From NCBI GenBank assembly GCA_900546665.1, contig URDY01000016.1, positions 1 through 64,000 of the forward strand: a stretch of DNA of 64,000 nt. The letters run 5' to 3'. Shown here in pieces: positions 37,626 through 46,573 of this stretch. Made by a program: the position numbers and the translations under genes. The notes under the pieces were generated by a model. That model searched no databases. It was given only the letters and a program-made list of their open reading frames with translations, and was not told where the DNA came from. This DNA is from an uncultured Paraprevotella sp. (GTDB taxonomy: Bacteria; Bacteroidota; Bacteroidia; Bacteroidales; Bacteroidaceae). Within the stretch, counting starts at the first letter, position 1; each line of letters begins with the position of its first letter.

Positions 37626-38303
37626 ATGACGAACAACAAATCACATGAAAATGCACTCAACGTAGAACAGTCGTTGAATTCATCCGAGGCTATTATCAAT
37701 AAATACAGAAACCCCATTCTGTATGGTCTGGCTGCCATTGTCATTATCGTTGGCGGTTATTTCCTTTATCATCATTTCGTAGCTGTTCCTCATGAGCAGG
37801 AAGCCGAGCAGCTGATGTTCAAAGGCCAGCAGTATTTCGCCATCGACCAGTATGACAAGGCTCTTAACGGCGACGGACAGGGTTATCCGGGCTTCATCAG
37901 CATCGCCAATGACTACAGCAGCACCAAATCCGGCAACCTGGCCAAGCTTTATGCAGGTCTGAGCTATGCACAGCAGAACAAATACAATGAAGCAGTCCAG
38001 TATCTGGAAGATTTCAGCCAGTGCAAGGACGCCATGATCTCACCGGCTGCCCTTGGCGCACTCGGCAACTGCTATGCAGAACTGAACCAGTTGGACAAGG
38101 CTACAGAAACACTCGAAAAAGCTGCCAAGTTGGCTGACAACAACAGCCTCAGCCCCATTTATCTGATTCAGGCAGGAGAAATCTATGAGTCACAGGGCAA
38201 GAACGACAAGGCTTTGGCATGCTACGAGCAGATCAAAAAGAAATATGTCAATTCCATGCAGTACAGCGACATTGACAAGTACATCGAACGCGTAAGCAAA
38301 TAA
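37626..38303 (+). CDS. tetratricopeptide-repeat membrane protein
   Basis: 225 residues. A membrane helix ([20 protein letters not shown], about 33-52) follows a short cytoplasmic tail. The periplasmic part has TPR-like helices: [21 protein letters not shown] (an ideal repeat), then [20 protein letters not shown] and [20 protein letters not shown]. TPRs mediate protein contacts; no enzyme motif is present. It precedes ribH by 11 nt, an arrangement kept in many Bacteroidetes. It probably helps envelope assembly complexes (inference). Confidence 0.87.
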   Translation: MTNNKSHENALNVEQSLNSSEAIINKYRNPILYGLAAIVIIVGGYFLYHHFVAVPHEQEAEQLMFKGQQYFAIDQYDKALNGDGQGYPGFISIANDYSSTKSGNLAKLYAGLSYAQQNKYNEAVQYLEDFSQCKDAMISPAALGALGNCYAELNQLDKATETLEKAAKLADNNSLSPIYLIQAGEIYESQGKNDKALACYEQIKKKYVNSMQYSDIDKYIERVSK

Positions 38304-38314
38304 TCGGACGACGT

Positions 38315-38803
38315 ATGGCTACAGCATTGCATAATCTCTCTGAATATGACATGGCTTCCGTTCCACCGGCCGAAGGCATGCGTTTCGGCATTGTGGTAAG
38401 CGAATGGAACCACAACATTACGGGAGCGCTTCTGGAAGGTGCACACGCCACGCTTCTGAAAAACGGCGTAAAGGAAGACGACATTGTGGTCATGACCGTA
38501 CCGGGAAGTTTTGAACTCGTATATGGTTCTGCCCAAATGGCCAAAAGCGGCAAGGTAGATGCAGTCATCGCCATAGGATGCGTCATCCGCGGTGATACAC
38601 CTCACTTCGACTATATCTGTCAGGGAGCGACTCAGGGACTTGCCGATCTGAACACTCACGGTGACGTGCCGGTCATTTACGGTCTTCTGACATGCAACAA
38701 CCTGCAACAGGCACAGGATCGTGCAGGCGGCATACTAGGCAACAAAGGCGACGAATGTGCAGTTACCGCCATCAAAATGGTTCATTACAAACGTACCTTG
38801 TAA
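38315..38803 (+). CDS. ribH: 6,7-dimethyl-8-ribityllumazine synthase
   Basis: 162 residues. It joins the pyrimidine and dihydroxybutanone phosphate in the last-but-one riboflavin step. Recognised motifs are [17 protein letters not shown] (substrate loop, about 27-43), [11 protein letters not shown] (about 65-75) and [17 protein letters not shown] (about 89-105, the catalytic His). It forms pentamers or 60-mers. It follows the TPR gene by 11 nt and ends before a strong terminator, so the pair forms one operon. No FMN riboswitch is seen in front of it. Confidence 0.96.
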   Translation: MATALHNLSEYDMASVPPAEGMRFGIVVSEWNHNITGALLEGAHATLLKNGVKEDDIVVMTVPGSFELVYGSAQMAKSGKVDAVIAIGCVIRGDTPHFDYICQGATQGLADLNTHGDVPVIYGLLTCNNLQQAQDRAGGILGNKGDECAVTAIKMVHYKRTL

Positions 38804-38841
38804 ATGATTCAAACGAATTTACCATAACATAATTTGACGAG

Positions 38842-38885
38842 GAGCCGGCTGATCAGAATTAAATGAAAGGCCGGCTCTTTTTTTA
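38842..38885 (+). terminator. Rho-independent terminator after ribH
   Basis: GAGCCGGC (38842-38849) pairs with GCCGGCTC (38870-38877), followed by eight T residues. Confidence 0.9.
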
Positions 38886-38944
38886 TCACCTTGTATTGCG
38901 GTCTGAACACCAATCCGCTTCAGACTTATCCCCTCCTCTATCTG

Positions 38945-39589
38945 CTATTCTTTCGGCTCGTATGTACAATATACCAGATAATGACCTTTGGCCATGATCC
39001 TAAAGGAATCCCCTTCCACCTCATTGAGCGTACCCTGCCACCAGTAACAGAAGTCATAGACAGGATATCTCAATCCTTCACTTTTCAAATCCACCGCATC
39101 AAAATTGAAAACGGATACCTGCTGGCGGGGAAATCCCATAAACTCCTGCGTATCCACAGCCGGAACAAAGAAACCATAATCCGTCAGCATCACCACTTCC
39201 AGCCCCATCCGCTGATACTCCATAAGCAGACTGATATTGCCCAACGTATGATCCTCCCGCTTACCGGTAGCCCCCAAAATGGCAATCCGGCGTATACCTC
39301 TCGAAGCCAGAAAAGAAACAGCCTTGGTCTGATCATTGGTTTCCTGATCCGGATTACGGTAAATGCGGTCCTGAAAACGCAGCCTGTTCTCTTCCGAAAG
39401 GGAATCACCATCCCCGACTATCCAGTCAGGCAGACGTCCGCTTTCCACCAGTGCATTCGTCCCTCCATCACAACACACCACACAGGGTGACTGATCCAGA
39501 ACAGTCAACGGGAAGGGGTGTACAGGAAACTCACCGTTACCCACAACAACGGCTTCAAATTCATTCATTATCCATTTATTCTCCATCAT
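38945..39589 (-). CDS. thiamine pyrophosphokinase
   Basis: 214 residues (a second ATG gives 213). It moves a pyrophosphate from ATP to thiamine. TPK motifs are CCDGGTNALVESGRLPDWIVGDGDSL (about 35-60, with the acidic cluster that binds Mg-ATP) and DQTKAVSFLASRGI (about 85, the Asp-Gln-Thr-Lys loop). The C-terminal TPK domain with the VFNFDAVDLKSEGLRYPV thiamine site is complete. It follows the transporter gene directly (1 nt gap), forming a thiamine salvage operon. Confidence 0.92.
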   Translation of the reverse strand: MMENKWIMNEFEAVVVGNGEFPVHPFPLTVLDQSPCVVCCDGGTNALVESGRLPDWIVGDGDSLSEENRLRFQDRIYRNPDQETNDQTKAVSFLASRGIRRIAILGATGKREDHTLGNISLLMEYQRMGLEVVMLTDYGFFVPAVDTQEFMGFPRQQVSVFNFDAVDLKSEGLRYPVYDFCYWWQGTLNEVEGDSFRIMAKGHYLVYCTYEPKE

Positions 39590-39590
39590 T

Positions 39591-40196
39591 CTATCCTTTC
39601 ATCTGGTTATGACGACCTGACTCACTTCTCATCAGTACCAGCCATTTTCTCCATCCGAAGAAAGCGACTATCGCATACAATCCGTACAAAGCCGAAGTGA
39701 AATACAGTCCCTTGTAAATATAAAGTGCGCAACACACCCAGTCCACAATCATCCACGCCCACCACTGTTCCACGTACTTACGCGCCAGCATCCACATGGC
39801 TATCACGCTCAACGCCGTCGTGAAACTGTCCGTCCAGGGCACACTGCTGTCCGTCCAGGCTATCAGTATCCATGCCATAAAAAGCCAGCACAGGATGAAT
39901 ACAACAGTCAGGGGCAAATACCGCTTTAACGGCATTGCAGTAATAGGTATCTCCGTCTCCTCCTGCCTGGCCTCATTCTTTTTCCGGCCTCTGCTCCAGG
40001 CTATCCAACCGTAGACCGAAGCAATCAGGTAATAGACATTGATTCCAAAATCAGCATAAAGTCCGGCCTGGTAATACACCACCAGATAAATGGCCGGCAT
40101 GACGATGCAAGCCAGCCACAGATAAATGCTGGCACGGTATTCAAGCCACAAATAGACTAACCCCACAAGGGTACCAAACAGTTCAAGATAATTCAT
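39591..40196 (-). CDS. pnuT: PnuC-family transporter, probably thiamine (PnuT)
   Basis: 201 residues from the ATG at 40196; the frame extends 15 codons upstream, but there it reads over the promoter. About seven membrane segments. The PnuC features are WLEYRASIYLWL near 15 and the DSFTTALSVIAMWMLARKYVEQWWAWMIVD segment (about 128-157). PnuC homologues take up nicotinamide riboside; those next to a thiamine pyrophosphokinase gene are assigned to thiamine (PnuT). Its stop is 1 nt before the kinase start. There is no TPP riboswitch in front of it. Confidence 0.85.
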   Translation of the reverse strand: MNYLELFGTLVGLVYLWLEYRASIYLWLACIVMPAIYLVVYYQAGLYADFGINVYYLIASVYGWIAWSRGRKKNEARQEETEIPITAMPLKRYLPLTVVFILCWLFMAWILIAWTDSSVPWTDSFTTALSVIAMWMLARKYVEQWWAWMIVDWVCCALYIYKGLYFTSALYGLYAIVAFFGWRKWLVLMRSESGRHNQMKG

Positions 40197-40574
40197 ACTG
40201 CAAAGATAACAGGAAACGTTGATATAAATCGAAAATCTCAAAATTATGAGGAATTATTAATTCAAACTGTCTTTTCCTATCGAATAAAAATCCAGATTCC
40301 CGGATTCATTCAGCCCGACAGACAGGATCCACCCAGTCATCCGTGGCCAGTAAAGGAATAAGCCCGGAAGCCATCGTTCCATCATGTAGATCCACATTCC
40401 TTTAATTTTGCAATATAAAAGTATAATACTGGTTAAAAATACATCTATTCCCTGCTGCCCGACCTGAAAAGGCACGGATTTTGTCTGTACATTGACAGGT
40501 AATAAAAGCCATAAGACGCTTGCCATAGAGCTTCCATTCCTCTGTGTACAGGTCAATTTTATAAATCAATCCGT
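40197..40574. other. intergenic region between pnuT and the arginase-fold gene
   Basis: 378 nt without a convincing gene. A minus-strand TATCTTTG box at 40201-40208 ends only 4 nt before the pnuT ATG. A 99-codon open frame at 40257-40556 (minus) has no family match and looks like chance or a remnant. No TPP riboswitch motif can be found on the minus strand, and the TonB receptor that often accompanies pnuT-TPK is absent. Confidence 0.45.
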
Positions 40575-41354
40575 ATGACAACAAAAGAAGATAAAAAGAA
40601 CGGACTACTGTCCCATGATGTAATGATCATGAATTTTTCAGGAGTATATGATATGGAAAGTTTACCCCACGGCAACAAATACAAATGGGTGAACTGCCGG
40701 CATCTCTCTGGAACAGACTGCTATTGTGATGAAGACGGAAAAAAAGCCTTGCAAGAAATCATCAGTCACTACCCTGTCAATGGAATTCACTTTATAGATT
40801 CCGGCAATTATCATTATGTCACCAAGTTCTGGACTGACAGGATTGACAACCCCTTTGTATTAATCGTATTTGATCATCATCCGGACATGCAACCTTCGCT
40901 TTTTGAGAATATTCTTTCCTGTGGCAGCTGGGTAAAAGATATTCTCGACAGTAACGCAAACTGCCGTAAAGTCATTATCGTAGGAGCTTCTGACAAACTC
41001 ATCAGTTCTGTTCCTCATGGCTATGAAGGCAAAGTTCATTTCTATAGTGACAATGATCTCAATCATGAAGAAAGCTGGAAAAACTTTTCCAAAGAACACA
41101 TTTCAGATCCAGTATACATCTCCATTGACAAGGATGTACTGTCTCCTGAATATGCAGTCACAAACTGGGACCAAGGCTCAATGAGTCTGGAAGAATTGGA
41201 AAAGTTACTTCATATCATCATTCAACAACATGCAGTTTTGGGAATTGATGTTTGCGGCGAATTCAAACCCGCTTCCAATATGGTAGAGAACATGAAGGAT
41301 GCAACAATTGACGGGCATATCAACAAAGCCCTCCTGCATTTGATAAAGGGCTAA
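40575..41354 (+). CDS. arginase/ureohydrolase-fold protein
   Basis: 259 residues. Manganese-site motifs of the ureohydrolase superfamily are visible: FDHHPDMQ (about 99-106, DxHxD type) and YISIDKDVLSP (about 186-196, the DxD site). The second half ends AVLGIDVCGEFKPAS, close to the family's GxDxxE motif. The usual third-motif SxDxDxxDP is shortened to SIDKDVLSPE, so the substrate may not be arginine or agmatine. It is shorter than normal arginases (about 300). It is a single gene with no partner nearby. Confidence 0.78.
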   Translation: MTTKEDKKNGLLSHDVMIMNFSGVYDMESLPHGNKYKWVNCRHLSGTDCYCDEDGKKALQEIISHYPVNGIHFIDSGNYHYVTKFWTDRIDNPFVLIVFDHHPDMQPSLFENILSCGSWVKDILDSNANCRKVIIVGASDKLISSVPHGYEGKVHFYSDNDLNHEESWKNFSKEHISDPVYISIDKDVLSPEYAVTNWDQGSMSLEELEKLLHIIIQQHAVLGIDVCGEFKPASNMVENMKDATIDGHINKALLHLIKG

Positions 41355-41366
41355 AAAGCATTTTGC

Positions 41367-41480
41367 TCATTGGATAATGTTTTTACGTTTCCACTCTATG
41401 ATATGAACATAAATTGCCTCTTGTTCCGAAGTTAAATTGCCTGGAAGATAGTATTTCATTCCTTTGATAGTCTTTTGCAT
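41367..41480 (-). CDS. tiny ORF, 37 residues, unknown
   Basis: ATG at 41480, stop at 41367. It starts MQKTIKGMKYYLPG and ends EWKRKNIIQ, an amphipathic, Lys-rich peptide. It begins 4 nt after the stop of the ORF at 41485-41664 (TAAGCAGATG), a spacing typical of coupled genes. No family is recognised. Support is codon spacing and context only. It might also be a remnant of a longer gene. Confidence 0.3.
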   Translation of the reverse strand: MQKTIKGMKYYLPGNLTSEQEAIYVHIIEWKRKNIIQ

Positions 41481-41484
41481 CTGC

Positions 41485-41664
41485 TTATCCTTCTGCTTTC
41501 ATCACTTCTATTGTCACACAAGTACGGCCATTAAGTCCAAGCATCCTCTCTGACACAAGTTTCATTGCAAGTTCTTTTGCATCATCAATGCTTATGGCTG
41601 TCAGGTTAAGTGTTTCATGTTTGCCAAGTTCTTTAGTAATCTTTACTCTGTATTTCGTTAAATT
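41485..41664 (-). CDS. small ORF, about 59 residues, unknown, no ATG start
   Basis: The frame is open from 41664 (after a stop at 41667-41665) to the stop at 41485. It encodes a compact reading with KYRVKITKELGKHETLNL and ends LGLNGRTCVTIEVMKAEG, a beta-alpha-beta-like small-domain pattern, not random sequence. There is no in-frame ATG near its N-terminus (only TTA and ACG codons), so it may start at an unusual codon, or be a pseudogene cut at its 5' end. It lies downstream of the metallopeptidase gene on the same strand. Confidence 0.35.
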   Translation of the reverse strand, partial: NLTKYRVKITKELGKHETLNLTAISIDDAKELAMKLVSERMLGLNGRTCVTIEVMKAEG

Positions 41665-41679
41665 CTAAAATCTTGATTT

Positions 41680-42384
41680 CTAAATCATTAACTTCTCCAA
41701 TTTCATTTTCCATTTTTTCCAATCCGGCATTTCCTGAGTCAACAACTCATAAAAGTCTTTGGTATGATTACGATGAACAAGATGACAAAGTTCGTGTATG
41801 ATAACATACTCTATACAAATACGCGGAGCACAGACTAATCGTGGATTGAGCAAAATTTGCCCCGTAGCAGTACAACTTCCCCAACGGGTTGCCATTTCTT
41901 TCAGTTTGATGGCAGAAGGTTTGACCTGATAACGATTGAAACGTGCTATTAACGGAGCCGCGTACTCTTCAAACTTTATTTCAGCACGTTTTCTATACCA
42001 AGCCATAAGTAAAGAGCGTACATCCTTGCGATGCCTGCACTCTACCTCCAGGATATTCCCTTTGTAATGTACTTCATTACGTTCACTGTCGACCACACGC
42101 AGCATATACTGTCTGCCTAAATACAGGTGGGATTCTCCACTGACATATTTTCGCTCCGGCGTATGTATACCAAAAGAAGAAAAATAGCGTTGCTGTTTGT
42201 AAATCCATGGAGCACGGCGATGAACGTGTTTTCTGATTTGTTCCAGTGGTGCTTCCATGGGAGCCTTTACTTCTACACTGCCATCCGGATGCACACAGAT
42301 ACCCAAAGTCTTTCTGGCTCTGTATTCCACTGCATACTCCATGACAACTGAGCCATATTCTATACAGTCTTTTATTTGATCCAT
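41680..42384 (-). CDS. YgjP-like (DUF45, SprT/M48-type) metallopeptidase
   Basis: 234 residues. The zinc motif is HELCHLVHRNH (HExxH near 195-199), followed by a Phe/Tyr-rich tail, and MATRWGSCTATG (about 164-175) is the YgjP signature before it. Proteins like this often lie next to type I restriction hsdR genes, probably cleaving the restriction complex or other proteins (inference). Its start overlaps the hsdR stop by 13 nt, so it is translationally coupled to hsdR. The last 70 residues hold the zinc site; the first 90 are variable. Confidence 0.87.
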   Translation of the reverse strand: MDQIKDCIEYGSVVMEYAVEYRARKTLGICVHPDGSVEVKAPMEAPLEQIRKHVHRRAPWIYKQQRYFSSFGIHTPERKYVSGESHLYLGRQYMLRVVDSERNEVHYKGNILEVECRHRKDVRSLLMAWYRKRAEIKFEEYAAPLIARFNRYQVKPSAIKLKEMATRWGSCTATGQILLNPRLVCAPRICIEYVIIHELCHLVHRNHTKDFYELLTQEMPDWKKWKMKLEKLMI

Positions 42385-45300
42385 AACTTTGCCACATCTA
42401 CACAGCCGTCAATAATCGTATCCATATCATTAAAAGAAAAGTCAAGCCCATACTTCCGTTTCACATCATCTATCAGATAATCTTCCAATTCTATTTTCAT
42501 ACGACCAATAATATCCGATTTCTGTTGCCAGTCGACCAACACACTCCCGTCCACAATCAATGTACGGTTTATAATTCCATCAAAAGTCATAGCAGTTTCT
42601 AATGCCAATTTCTTTAAGTCAACCTGTGCGTCACCAAATATGCGCTGATAGGTTTCCAATGCTAATCCGTAATAAGCCTTTGCTGCATTATTTTGCTGCA
42701 ACTCTTCCGGCAATTCATTATCCGTATGAGCCAATATATCGTCCTTGTATTTCAGGACCCGTTTCAAATACTCCAGCTCATCGATTCGGCCTTGTTCATA
42801 AGCGGCAATAGTCTCTTTCAATAATTGAGAGAATTTCTTATAAAACGCCGGATCAGTATCCATATTTTCTGAAATGAATTTACTGGTACGTGATGCTATG
42901 GTATCTGCTTTAGCAGCTGTTCCTACGATCTTTTCCACTTCCTGCTCGAAGGCTTCTGTATCAAAGATATTCACCAATTCCGTGATTGGCTTTACCGCAC
43001 CACTCTCCACATGACGGTTTATCAATTTCTGGATCTGACTCTCATATTGCTTGTAATCAATGGTATCAGAATAACGCAACTGAACGGCAGAGCGCAATTT
43101 GACGAACATATTCAAATCGTCTTTATAACGTTTGATTTCTTCTTCCGGAGTTTGTGTATGAAAATCCCGTGTAGAAAGGGCTATTCTCAGACAAGATGCA
43201 TAGGCTGTCAGTCTCTCATAAAATTCCTGTCTCCTGTCTTCCTCACGTAATGACTGGGCGTATGCCTCCAAATCCCGTTTGTTGGGGATAGATTTGAACA
43301 AATCCCAAAGATCCGAATACTTCTGCGGCAATTTTGCGATTTCCGTCTCTACAGATTCCAAAGTTTCCCAAAAAGCCGCCTGCTCTTCTTCATCATAATT
43401 GGAATACAGTTCCAAGGCTTCGTCCAGCTCTTTCAACACACCATAATAATCAATGATATAGCCAAACTCCTTGTCGTCGCAAACCCGATTGACACGTGCC
43501 ACAGCCTGTAATAAAGTATGTCCGTTCAGTTTGCGATCCAGATACATGACTACCACCTTCGGCTCATCAAATCCGGTCAGCAATTTGTCCACCACAATCA
43601 TGATTTCCGGCTGTTCCTGATTCTTGAAACGGGATATCAGATTATCCTGATACTTCTTAGGTGTCCCATGCTCATCCATCATTTTCTTCCAGTATGCCTT
43701 TACTTCTTCCGAAGTTTCGCCGTAGGACGATTCCTCACCTTCGCGCGTATCGGGAGCAGTAATAAGCACCTCTGAAGATACCATACCGATTTCATCCAAA
43801 TATTTTTTATACAACACAGCAATAGACTTCCGTGGCGTAACCAACATAGCCTTGAATTTCGTCCCTTGCCAGTTGTCACGGAAATGCTCAGAGATATTCC
43901 AGGCAATGGAATACACCCGCTGATCGGTCTGATTCACAAAATCAGTACGTGAATATTTTTTCTTTAAGTCGGCTGTCTGATATTCATTCAGCCCTTCACA
44001 AACCTTGGTAAAAAAATCGTCTATGGGCCCTTCGTGTACATGTTGAGGCACAATACGCCCTTCGTAGAGCAAAGGAACCACCGCACCGTCTTCCACCGCC
44101 TGACGCACGGTATATACAGGACGGATGATACCACCGAACGTGTTGGCCGTATTCTTTTCCTTTTTCATCAGCGGCGTACCGGTGAAAGCTATCTTGCAGG
44201 CATTAGGCAATACCCGGTCCATCTTGATAGCCATTTCCTTGTATTGGCTACGATGGGCCTCATCGATCAGAATAAAGATATTGGGATCTGTCAGCGGATG
44301 TTTCATCCGCTTGACCGCCGTCTCAAACTTGTTAATAATGGTAGTGATAATAGCATCCGTCTTACTTTCCAACAGTTCCACCAAATGGGTACCAGTTGTG
44401 GCGTTCATTACCTCCCGCCCACATTTCTTGAACGTATTGGTAATCTGACTGTCCAGATCCGTACGATCGGTCACCATCACAATTCTTGGATTAAGTATTT
44501 CTTTGGTTTGGGCTATAGCCTGCGCCAGCAATACCATTGTAAGCGATTTTCCACTGCCCTGCGTATGCCATACTACACCTCCTCGCCGTTTCCCATGGTC
44601 CAACGTCTTGACCCGTTCCGTTATCTCCTTTACCGTGAAATACTGTTGATAGCGGGCCAGTTTTTTGATTCCCCCATCATAGATGGTAAAATTATGAATC
44701 AAGTCAAGCAACCTCTCCGGACGGCAAAGGCTAAACAGATACTGATCCTGCTCGGTAGGCAACACATTTTCCTGTTCCATGGCATCGAAATACGCCCGCA
44801 CATAACGGAAACGGTCACAGAACAGGTGTGCCTTCCGCTTTTCATCCAGCGGCGTATTGACCAGACAGTCCAACTGCTGTGTATATTCCGCCTCTTCTTT
44901 TTCTGTAACGAACATCTCCTTCCACTTCGTCCAGAATTTGGCCGGTGTTCCGGTAGTGGCATACGCTCCATAACTGTTTCCTATGCTGAGCAGCAAAGCA
45001 CTATACAGGTAAAGGCCTCGAATACCGTCATCCTTCTGATTACGTAAATGTTGGGATATAGCCTGGTCAAGTGCCCCTTTGATATCCGGACGCTTACACT
45101 CTATCACCACAAGAGGAATGCCATTGACAAACAGCACAATATCAGGACGGTACGTATCGGCCATCCCGGTACGGGTTACTGCAAATTCTTCCGTTACATG
45201 AAACACATTCCTTTCCGGACGCTCCCAGTCGATAAAGCGCATGGTATAGCTTTTCTTGTCACCATCAATACTTTGTTCAAACGCCTTACCCAGTGTCAAT

Positions 45301-45608
45301 AGATTGTAAACGGCTTCATTCCCGCTCAAGTACCCACCTTCCATCGGGATATTGCGCATAGCCAATACACCGTTTTCAATATTTTGTTCTGAAAACAGTT
45401 CCTCCTTATTTCGGTTCACCCGAATGGAATTGATGCGACGTAACTGACTACGAAGTACATCTTCCAACAGTACATTCGATGTTTTCCCGCCACGCATGGC
45501 CAATGCTTCGTCAGGAGTAAGATACGTATATCCCAACTTCTGCAAAAGCTGCAAAGCGGGTATCTGACTGATATGGTCTTCTTTAAATGATATTCCTTGC
45601 ATATACAT
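42372..45608 (-). CDS. hsdR: type I restriction enzyme R subunit HsdR
   Basis: 1078 residues, complete length for this branch. The N-terminal nuclease holds DIVLFVNGIPLVVIECKRPD (near 150-170, PD-(D/E)xK with the E-x-K part). The superfamily 2 translocase has Walker A GSGKSLTMVL (about 349-358), DEAH in ILIDEAHRSQY (about 446), and TGTPLMKKE plus LLTGFDEP in the second motor lobe. It translocates DNA and cuts between sites. Its ATG is at 45608 (another at 45602). An AAGGGAAT/ATTCCCTT inverted repeat (45634-45678) is in front of it. Confidence 0.95.
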   Translation of the reverse strand: MYMQGISFKEDHISQIPALQLLQKLGYTYLTPDEALAMRGGKTSNVLLEDVLRSQLRRINSIRVNRNKEELFSEQNIENGVLAMRNIPMEGGYLSGNEAVYNLLTLGKAFEQSIDGDKKSYTMRFIDWERPERNVFHVTEEFAVTRTGMADTYRPDIVLFVNGIPLVVIECKRPDIKGALDQAISQHLRNQKDDGIRGLYLYSALLLSIGNSYGAYATTGTPAKFWTKWKEMFVTEKEEAEYTQQLDCLVNTPLDEKRKAHLFCDRFRYVRAYFDAMEQENVLPTEQDQYLFSLCRPERLLDLIHNFTIYDGGIKKLARYQQYFTVKEITERVKTLDHGKRRGGVVWHTQGSGKSLTMVLLAQAIAQTKEILNPRIVMVTDRTDLDSQITNTFKKCGREVMNATTGTHLVELLESKTDAIITTIINKFETAVKRMKHPLTDPNIFILIDEAHRSQYKEMAIKMDRVLPNACKIAFTGTPLMKKEKNTANTFGGIIRPVYTVRQAVEDGAVVPLLYEGRIVPQHVHEGPIDDFFTKVCEGLNEYQTADLKKKYSRTDFVNQTDQRVYSIAWNISEHFRDNWQGTKFKAMLVTPRKSIAVLYKKYLDEIGMVSSEVLITAPDTREGEESSYGETSEEVKAYWKKMMDEHGTPKKYQDNLISRFKNQEQPEIMIVVDKLLTGFDEPKVVVMYLDRKLNGHTLLQAVARVNRVCDDKEFGYIIDYYGVLKELDEALELYSNYDEEEQAAFWETLESVETEIAKLPQKYSDLWDLFKSIPNKRDLEAYAQSLREEDRRQEFYERLTAYASCLRIALSTRDFHTQTPEEEIKRYKDDLNMFVKLRSAVQLRYSDTIDYKQYESQIQKLINRHVESGAVKPITELVNIFDTEAFEQEVEKIVGTAAKADTIASRTSKFISENMDTDPAFYKKFSQLLKETIAAYEQGRIDELEYLKRVLKYKDDILAHTDNELPEELQQNNAAKAYYGLALETYQRIFGDAQVDLKKLALETAMTFDGIINRTLIVDGSVLVDWQQKSDIIGRMKIELEDYLIDDVKRKYGLDFSFNDMDTIIDGCVDVAKLWIK

Positions 45609-45713
45609 GATTTTCGTTTTAAGCTATACCCCCAAGGGAATCCATCTTCTTGAATAAATAACTGTTAATTATTCCCTTATTATAACTTTATTCTTTTTTT
45701 TATTCCAACAATT

Positions 45714-45810
45714 TATTACCTTTGTCAATGAAATCTGATTTATTCAGATTGGGATTGGGGTGTCCCCGGTCGGAAAAGGGTTATTCTTTTGGATAACTCT
45801 TTTTTATTTT
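45714..45810 (+). ncRNA. probable small RNA, opposite strand, between hsdR and the DUF3800 gene
   Basis: A plus-strand TACCTTTG box (45717-45724) is followed by about 80 nt that fold into three hairpins: ATCTGA/TCAGAT (45733-45748), GGGG-TGT-CCCC (45757-45767) and a terminator stem GGGTTAT/ATAACTC (45778-45784 with 45793-45799) ending in a T-run (45800-45805). Start near 45730 and end near 45808 are estimates. No open frame is present. It is on the strand opposite to the restriction genes and its tail overlaps the DUF3800 stop codon. It could regulate hsdR/DUF3800 expression, act elsewhere, or be the antitoxin of an unknown pair. Confidence 0.5.
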
Positions 45811-46553
45811 ATAGGGAATACCTTTAACCCATACAATTTACCATCCTTTTGATAGATATTACTTTTTATTACATCATACGCATAATTCACCCCTTCATTG
45901 TTTAATATATATCTTGTCATAGGATAGGCAATAAGGTCAGCAATCTGCAGACCTACAATATTTTCTTTTTTCCATTTCATTTCAAATCGTCTGAAATACT
46001 TTTTTATCCTCTCCGATTTCACCCAATAAGTTCCTGTATCAAGTATTCTGTTATAATAATCAAACAAGGCTTTATCTTCTTTCTTGCCTCTTCGTTCGAT
46101 AATTGTAGTCAAAAATATATTCTTATCCTTCAAATCATCCAAATAAAAAATTGTCCGTTCCATAATGAACGACAAAGACAAACCATGAACGTCATTCATT
46201 TTCCCATATTGCCTGATATAAGGTTCTTTCAGAATACCACAGCAAATGATGACATATATGTTCTGACCAAGAATTCTGTTAACCGACACATAAAAGTCTT
46301 CTTTTACTGAAAGGTCAAATAACTTTTCAAAACCATTTTGGCATTTTCTGATATCTCTTGAATGCAAAATGATATGAGTGTTATTCCAGATTCTTTGTTT
46401 AAGATCATTAATTTGCGCCTCAAGTTCTTTCAATTTTTCTTCGGAAACAATCACACCACACAAAGTAAAGATAGGAAATGAAGGATCAAAATTGGCCAGA
46501 TTCTGGTCTCCGCATTCATCTAAATACAAATAATAGTTTGAGATTTGTTCCAT
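45804..46553 (-). CDS. DUF3800 family protein
   Basis: 249 residues. The YLYLDECGDQN start with acidic residues (about 8-18) and the later IVGLQIADLIAYP are the DUF3800 signature, a family with a presumed RNase H-like fold and acidic active site. The function is unknown; members are common near restriction and other defence genes. The conserved Asp/Glu residues suggest a metal-dependent nuclease (inference). It follows the HAD gene after 20 nt and ends in the tail of the small-RNA terminator. Confidence 0.8.
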   Translation of the reverse strand: MEQISNYYLYLDECGDQNLANFDPSFPIFTLCGVIVSEEKLKELEAQINDLKQRIWNNTHIILHSRDIRKCQNGFEKLFDLSVKEDFYVSVNRILGQNIYVIICCGILKEPYIRQYGKMNDVHGLSLSFIMERTIFYLDDLKDKNIFLTTIIERRGKKEDKALFDYYNRILDTGTYWVKSERIKKYFRRFEMKWKKENIVGLQIADLIAYPMTRYILNNEGVNYAYDVIKSNIYQKDGKLYGLKVFPIK

Positions 46554-46573
46554 AACACATGTCGTTTACATCA

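Noticed and set aside
40257..40556. Minus-strand ORF of 99 codons upstream of pnuT
   Set aside because: No family features or ribosome-binding site, and it shares the DNA with another short open reading in a different frame; probably chance or a remnant.
44034..45047. 337-codon plus-strand ORF inside hsdR
   Set aside because: It is the antisense shadow of the nuclease and translocase region of HsdR.
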